From Gyrodactylus bullatarudis (Eukaryota; Platyhelminthes; Monogenea; Gyrodactylidea; Gyrodactylidae), in assembly GCA_012064415.1 (NCBI GenBank), contig SSNU01000310.1, forward strand, positions 372,001 to 436,000: DNA of 64,000 bases, given 5' to 3'. The position numbers and the translations under genes are program-made. Shown here in pieces: positions 59,501 to 64,000 of the stretch. The notes beneath the pieces were generated by a model. That model was not told the DNA's origin and did no database searches. It saw only the letters and a list, made by a program, of their open reading frames with translations. Positions within the stretch are counted from its first letter, which is position 1, and every line of letters starts with the position of its first letter.

Positions 59501-62293
59501 TTGTTTCGTCGGTTCTCTTCAGACCAAACACCGACTTGTTATATTTATATATATGAAAATTTCGTGAACATTATAAAATCTGGCCAATAGCATTCATTCA
59601 TATATAAATATGTTACCGTGAGTTTGGGAAATCAGTGAGTGTTGTTAATTCACTAGTGTATGTTGGTAATCAGTGTGACTTTAGTGAATCTAGCTAATAA
59701 GCCCTTATTACCCAAACTCACTGAGATGGTCAGTGAATTCATCAGCTCAACCAATTGATTAAAATTAATGAGAAAAAATGAATTATTTATTTATTGCCAC
59801 AAGGAAGAGAATGATGGCATCTTGAGTTACATAAAACTTGATTCTTTTTACATTTACAGGTGAGCGTTCTAAAATTTCTAATACAATTACATCTGAATAT
59901 TCCTTGTCCATTTCCAAGGGAAAATTTTGCATTCTTCATATTTGGCCAAAATACTTTTAGAGAATTTATGGCCTTATTGACGAACTCTCGACCATTATCC
60001 ATCTGAAGGATGTCAGCGGAACCAAAAGTTGAAAAAATTCTTTTTAGAACCTCAGCGACGCTTTCAGACTTCTTATTCCTGAGTCGATAAATATTCACGA
60101 ATTTAGTCAAATGGTTTTGGTACACAAGAATAAATTTATAATCCCCATCAGGATTCGATTGAAAATCGATTAAATCAACTTGTGCTCTTGAATTGAAATT
60201 TTTAGAAATGATTGGCTTTACGACTAATTTCTTATTGCGGGAACCTTTTGACTTTTGACAAGTGATATACAGATTCAAAAACTTCTGGATTTGAGAGTAT
60301 GTAATATTCTTCCATTTCACTCTTATATCGTAGACCATTCGATCTCGGCTACCGGGTCCAGTTTTAAGATGGGCCTCATAAAGAATATCGAAAACGTCTT
60401 CTTGAGCAGCATATCTGATTACCTTGTTTGAATCGAGACTTCTTGGTTCAATAAGAAACCTCTTTCCCTCTTCTTCTAAATAGTCGTATTTTTTAAGAAA
60501 CTTAAAATCCTGTGGAGCATGAGTTGTTTTTGAGAAGCAATATCCGGTCGATCATGGTGTCTATTTCTAATTTTGACAATAAAGATGATAATTTGGTAGA
60601 TTTTATTTCTTCTAGATATTCGTCGAATTTTAATCATCAGGCTTTGACGTCCATTTTTAAACCGATTATGTTTCGATTGAAGTAAATTCATGGAAAAAGT
60701 GACAATACCCTTAAGAAAGCCAATGGGAATTAAAATATAAAAGGTGTATGAAATTTGTATTTTTAGAATAAAAAGAATTTCTTATTGAAGGCTTAAACTT
60801 GATGAATCTTTGCATTTTGAAAATTTTCCTTCGAAAATCAATCCCTCAGACATACATTTCCTACAATTCACTGACCTTCTCAGTGATTTTGGGTAATAAG
60901 GGCTTATTAGCTAGATTCACTAAAGTCACACTAATTACCAACATACACTAGTGAATTACCAACACTCACTGATTTCCCAAACTCACAATTACAAATATAA
61001 CAAGTCGGTGTTTGGTCTGAAGAGAACCGACGAAACAAAAGCTTTATTCACCAAAAACTTCGTTTGATCTTAACACCAGCATGACTCTCAGTCAGCAACC
61101 TCAGAAATTTATTTATTATTTTTAGAATTATGATATCAAAATATATATACTAGACTTTTAAAAAAATTCTCCAAAATTACTAAAATCGCCCTTCGATATA
61201 TTTAATCTTCAAGTACAGTATTTAAATATTATCTCACCAAATTTCGCTTTAAAATACCTTTTCATAAATAAGATGAACAAAATTGAGAAAATTTTTCAAA
61301 TTAGAAACGTTTTTTAATGTAATAAAAATTTAAAAGAGACATATTATATATATAGAATTTTTAATTTTAATAGTTAGTAAAAATATTGTGGTTATCTGGT
61401 ACAAAATTGTAAATAAATCTGTTTCATAGTTTTGTCTTTAAATGCATTAATGTTAATTTGAAATCTATTTCTTAGAGGGTGAAGGGTAGTAAGCAGAACT
61501 GTGAATCCTCTTGAGGAGCGAAGATTGTGAGAATGGTGATTTTGTTTAGGAATCTTCTGGTAAAGAACAACTGAGGATGCAATTCTTCTAAGCCAGATGG
61601 GATGTAGATTAGCCTTATCCATGAGCTTCTTATACGAGTAAGGCCCAAAGCACGCTCATAGGAATTGAATAGTTTCATCCTTGGAGAAACGCACTTGTGG
61701 ATTTGGTGGTTGTACACAAGGTACAGTAGAAAACTACTCTACATCGTATGATATTTAATATGATTCAGGATCATTATCAGAAGTTCAAGATAAGCTTGAA
61801 AGTGCTTGAATGTAAATGGAAAAGAAGTTAAATCAAAAAGGACCATTTGTGCTTAACTGAAAATTGCATAGCCTAGTGACTTGGTCCAAGGGAATGCTTT
61901 TAAACAGAATTTTGAGGCATTGCTTTTTTGTCAAAAGCTTTAACGATATCCAGAGACTGATTTAACGAATCAGATATCTTAAATTCTCTAAAATCTTTTT
62001 ATTTTCTTTAGCCATGGGCTCGAATGAATTTCATTGTGAGATATCGGCCAGATGAGCAACCTTCCCTGAGACCACACCATGATGCATCATCGTTCACATT
62101 GAACATTGCCCTCAACAATGCTGGCATTGATTATCAGGGAGGTGGGGCTAGATTTATTCGTTATGACTGTGCTGTGAAGGATACTCGTAAAGGATGGGCT
62201 CTAATACATCCTGGTCGTGTAACTCATCTCCATGAAGGACTCCCAACAACCAATGGTACAAGATATATCTTTGTCATATTTGTGAATCCATAA
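53502..62293 (+). CDS. plod: Procollagen-lysine 2-oxoglutarate 5-dioxygenase
   Basis: Eleven exons: 53,502-53,562; 53,595-54,100; 54,134-54,295; 54,473-54,562; 54,626-54,757; 57,360-57,481; 57,546-57,776; 58,637-58,787; 58,852-58,965; 59,025-59,354; 62,012-62,293. 726 residues, the family's usual length. ER lumen enzyme that hydroxylates collagen lysines and, in multifunctional members, glycosylates them. N-terminal signal peptide ([13 protein letters not shown]), glycosyltransferase-like part with [10 protein letters not shown], middle part with SNFWGAL and YYARSDDY, and C-terminal Fe(II)/2OG oxygenase with H655-x-D657, H707 and R717. All catalytic residues present, so it should be active. 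Short introns are 32-89 nt except four enlarged ones; the two longest contain a PLE and an integrase transposon. Confidence 0.94.
54758..55958. other. PLOD intron 5, first part
   Basis: Mostly featureless. A possible coding relic at about 55,385-55,560 ([18 protein letters not shown]..) is open but unrecognised; probably an old element. A G-run (CTGGGGGGTGGGGGC) lies at about 54,881-54,895. Confidence 0.35.
55960..56572 (-). mobile_element. 5'-truncated PLE family 2 insertion with 15-bp target duplication
   Basis: Flanked by identical AACAAAAGGATATCA at 55,945-55,959 and 56,573-56,587. On the minus strand the right part (about 56,560-56,380) encodes the end of a PLE protein ([13 protein letters not shown].., then [12 protein letters not shown] and a final W-x-ELI). 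The left part is its terminal repeat, with a hammerhead-like motif (CAGAAGAAGAATA, then TATTCGAAATATT) near 56,243-56,290. Sits in PLOD intron 5 against the gene's direction. Confidence 0.75.
56588..57359. other. PLOD intron 5, last part, nothing recognised
   Basis: AT-rich, no repeat or coding frame supported. Confidence 0.3.
59435..61104. mobile_element. Integrase-bearing TIR transposon (Ginger-like) in PLOD intron 10
   Basis: 1,670 bp. Ends are inverted for about 120 bp (CTGAGGTTGCTGACTGAGAG at 59,435 and its inverse ending 61,104), and a second inverted block follows inside (about 59,620-59,745 versus 60,868-60,990), displaced by about 80 bp on the left. The ORF between is a retroviral-type integrase. 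TIRs plus integrase fit the Ginger superfamily; a Maverick relic is possible. No clean target duplication seen. A solo related end is at 13,562. Confidence 0.75.
59787..60545 (-). pseudogene. Integrase-like transposase remnant
   Basis: The N-terminal zinc-binding part is damaged ([14 protein letters not shown] keeps one His; a conserved Cys is Tyr). The core shows the first catalytic Asp in AQVDLIDFQ and the second in QMDNGREF. The region that should hold the catalytic Glu is frameshifted after SLGNGQG; a readable continuation (EILERSP) lies in another frame. Most like KRBA2/Ginger-type integrases. Not functional as it stands. Confidence 0.75.
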
Positions 62294-62934
62294 GCTAATG
62301 GGTTTCATGAAAATTTCAAATAGTTTTTGCCTTTTTGGATTATTAATAAATTTTATTATAACTGAAAAAGAGCTTTTTCGAACCAACATTATGAAAAATG
62401 AGATCACACGAACACAGCGAAGTAATCAATCTCGGGATGTTTTCAAATTTAACGTCATAAGGTTTCAAAGATATACAAGTAATTGATTATTTCTTGAGCA
62501 AAATGAATGGAAGCAAACAGGTAAATGGTAGAAATGGCTGAAACAAAAACATGTGGAAGAAAGCCTCATCATGGTCAAATTCCTAGGGATGAATGAATCC
62601 TTGGTGATGAATATCCCGTGATCAAGTAACACTAGAAAGATTGATCGAAGAAAATAACGAAGAAGGCTCTGTTTCTGTCACAGATGAATGATTCGATCTC
62701 TCTGAATGGGCAACAGATTGAAAATCCAAATGGAATCAGTCTACCAAAATTTCACGGAGAAATCCTTGAGGAATCTTGATTAAACTGAACGGTACAATAG
62801 TTTCAAAATGGAAACCATAAAGATAAAATTGAAATAGAGAGAATTTGGCAAGATTTTTGAAAAAAATATTTATTAAATACGAATAAGAAATATTCACAAA
62901 AATAATGTTTTTTAGGTTTATCAGACTGATATTT
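62294..62934. other. Between convergent PLOD and scramblase
   Basis: 3' flanks of two convergent genes. No coding frame supported. Confidence 0.35.
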
Positions 62935-63163
62935 TCAGTTAGACGATTCTCTCTCAAAATACATGAAATCCTACAAGGAATTAGTCAAATGCACAACTTA
63001 CAATTAGGATGGTAGCCGTCATAATTAGGATTTTCATTTCCATTTTCAAGTCAACTGGAAATCTGATGACGAATTTATCGGAATCGGTAAACACCTCGCG
63101 TAAAAGACCTCTCCAGGTTTTGGTTATCGAGCCAATTTCTGTAACATCATCACTACCAATGAC
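62935..63163 (-). CDS. plscr: Phospholipid scramblase, last two exons
   Basis: Exon 63,163-63,002 and last exon 62,970-62,935 joined across a 31-nt intron in phase 0. The 65 residues read match the scramblase C-terminus: EIGSITKTWRGLLREVFTD, a calcium-loop-like TDSDKF, RFPVDLKMEMK, and the final membrane helix ending DFMYFE. Scramblases move phospholipids between bilayer leaflets or act as signalling adaptors. The acceptor GCTTAG at 63,164-63,169 shows that more exons lie upstream; none is recognisable before the window ends, and the PLE end at 63,360-63,605 sits in that intron. Confidence 0.85.
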
Positions 63164-63359
63164 CTAAGCAGGAAAAAATTACCATATGTAGATAACAAGC
63201 GAAGATCAGCTTAACTAGAAATATTTCGTTCTAGGTGCTTAAGTCGTATATCCCACAGGAACGTCTTATTTGGTAATGAATTAGCTTACTATGTTACAGC
63301 TTACTAATGAATCCCACCGAGACTGGTACGAAAGAAACTTACAAAGCATTTAGAAATAA

Positions 63360-63605
63360 TTTAAGTATACATACATGGTAGACATATACGCGCGTTTCGT
63401 CCTTTTCCTGGACTCATCAGTATGCTCAATTTCTGACACTTATAAATTTTACCCTTGAAAACACGAGTTAGACGGAAAACTAAATGCACCAATGAATTTT
63501 TGATAAAATTTTGATATATTTGCATATTTTTCACGGTATATTACGCCCCAGTTTCTTCGGACTGGAGTGGCCAATGAGTTTCGCAAACGACTGTAAGTAT
63601 AGGTG
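63360..63605 (-). mobile_element. PLE terminal repeat
   Basis: On the minus strand it runs from AACTCATTGGCCACTCCAG through AGTCCGAAGAAACTGG and ATTCATTGGTGCATTTAG to the hammerhead core. The first 170 bp match 14,035-14,165 of the second PLE. No coding part attached. Confidence 0.7.
63371..63430 (-). ncRNA. Hammerhead ribozyme (PLE type)
   Basis: Minus strand: CTGATGA at 63,420-63,414; helix II GTCC / GGAC (63,413-63,410 and 63,402-63,399) with a 7-base loop; GAAA at 63,398-63,395; short helix III (AC-G against U-GU) with an 8-base loop; cleavage triplet GTC at 63,383-63,381. All conserved core bases are present. Helix I is weak in my reading. Short helix III is typical of PLE hammerheads. 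Confidence 0.8.
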
Positions 63606-64000
63606 CTACACTATTCATTAGTTAGAAGATCAGCTTGCTATATTGACCCATAATCGTGCCCAGAAACCATTGATTAAGTTTTATCTTACATTTAATAAAC
63701 TAAGTAGCTATTATTTTAAATTCATTATGCCCATATATGTTTAAAAAATATAATCTGGACCTCAATTTAAGAAATATAAGTTAGTCAATAACATTTTCTT
63801 GGAAATTGATTCTTTCTAAACTATTTCTCCAACTATCTGCTCCGATTGAATATTAGACTGGGTCCCTATTTTTAAGTCTTGATAATTATAAAACTCCTAA
63901 CTGAGCGAAGAACGTAAATTAACCTCTTCAGACCCTTAAGAAAGCAGTGATCGTATGAAATAGTTTATTAAAAAGACGTATGCGACCTCTGGGATCGAAG
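63606..64000. other. Window end, nothing recognised
   Basis: Presumed scramblase intron. No exon with a scramblase motif found on the minus strand. Confidence 0.3.

Noticed and set aside
62736..62957. 73-residue minus-strand open frame
   Set aside because: Overlaps the scramblase last exon in another frame and is otherwise AT-rich noise.
1..64000. tRNA, rRNA, CRISPR array, bacterial operon signals
   Set aside because: Scanned for by eye; none found, and the split eukaryotic genes make prokaryotic features inappropriate.

Overview
The window looks like a compact-intron, AT-rich metazoan genome. Most recognisable genes are split, have clear animal orthologues (integrin beta, procollagen lysyl hydroxylase, FEM-1, the mitochondrial S-adenosylmethionine carrier, phospholipid scramblase, a C2H2 zinc-finger factor, a CUB protein, two-EF-hand proteins), and sit among degenerate transposons. 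The most diagnostic trait is intron size: about twenty introns can be placed by frame and homology, many are 26-41 nt, and seven are read as exactly 26 nt. Introns around 26 nt are known from dicyemid mesozoans, so a dicyemid or a similarly intron-reduced spiralian is my best guess; the assignment is inference only.

Layout. Positions 1-15,600 are mostly transposon graveyard: a Penelope-like element (PLE) with YVDD reverse transcriptase and GIY-YIG endonuclease, pieces of a CR1/Jockey-type LINE, an internally deleted piggyBac, foldback elements and a second, deleted PLE. A CUB-domain gene lies at 2.0-2.6 kb. From 9.9 to 28.0 kb four small genes (P1-P4) form a dispersed paralogous family I cannot assign to anything known, separated by MITE-like, hAT-like and piggyBac-like non-autonomous elements. 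From 28.5 to 36.9 kb the window is gene-dense: FEM-1 (minus), SLC25A26 (minus), and three tiny two-EF-hand genes. A nine-finger C2H2 gene runs on plus from 37.5 to 41.7 kb. An integrin beta gene occupies 42.1-53.4 kb on minus and starts 108 bp from a divergent PLOD gene (53.5-62.3 kb, plus). The last two exons of a scramblase gene end at 62.9 kb (minus), and a PLE end with a hammerhead ribozyme core lies at 63.4 kb.

Functional themes. Integrin beta (matrix receptor) and PLOD (collagen lysine hydroxylation and glycosylation) share one short divergent intergenic region. FEM-1 would be a cullin-2 substrate receptor; SLC25A26 feeds SAM to mitochondria. The introns over 1 kb nearly all contain identifiable transposons, so intron length here is largely set by insertions into an otherwise minimal-intron gene set.

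No tRNA, rRNA, CRISPR array or viral gene was recognised. Exon models were derived by hand from reading frame, GT-AG signals and remembered family motifs; no alignment or search was run.
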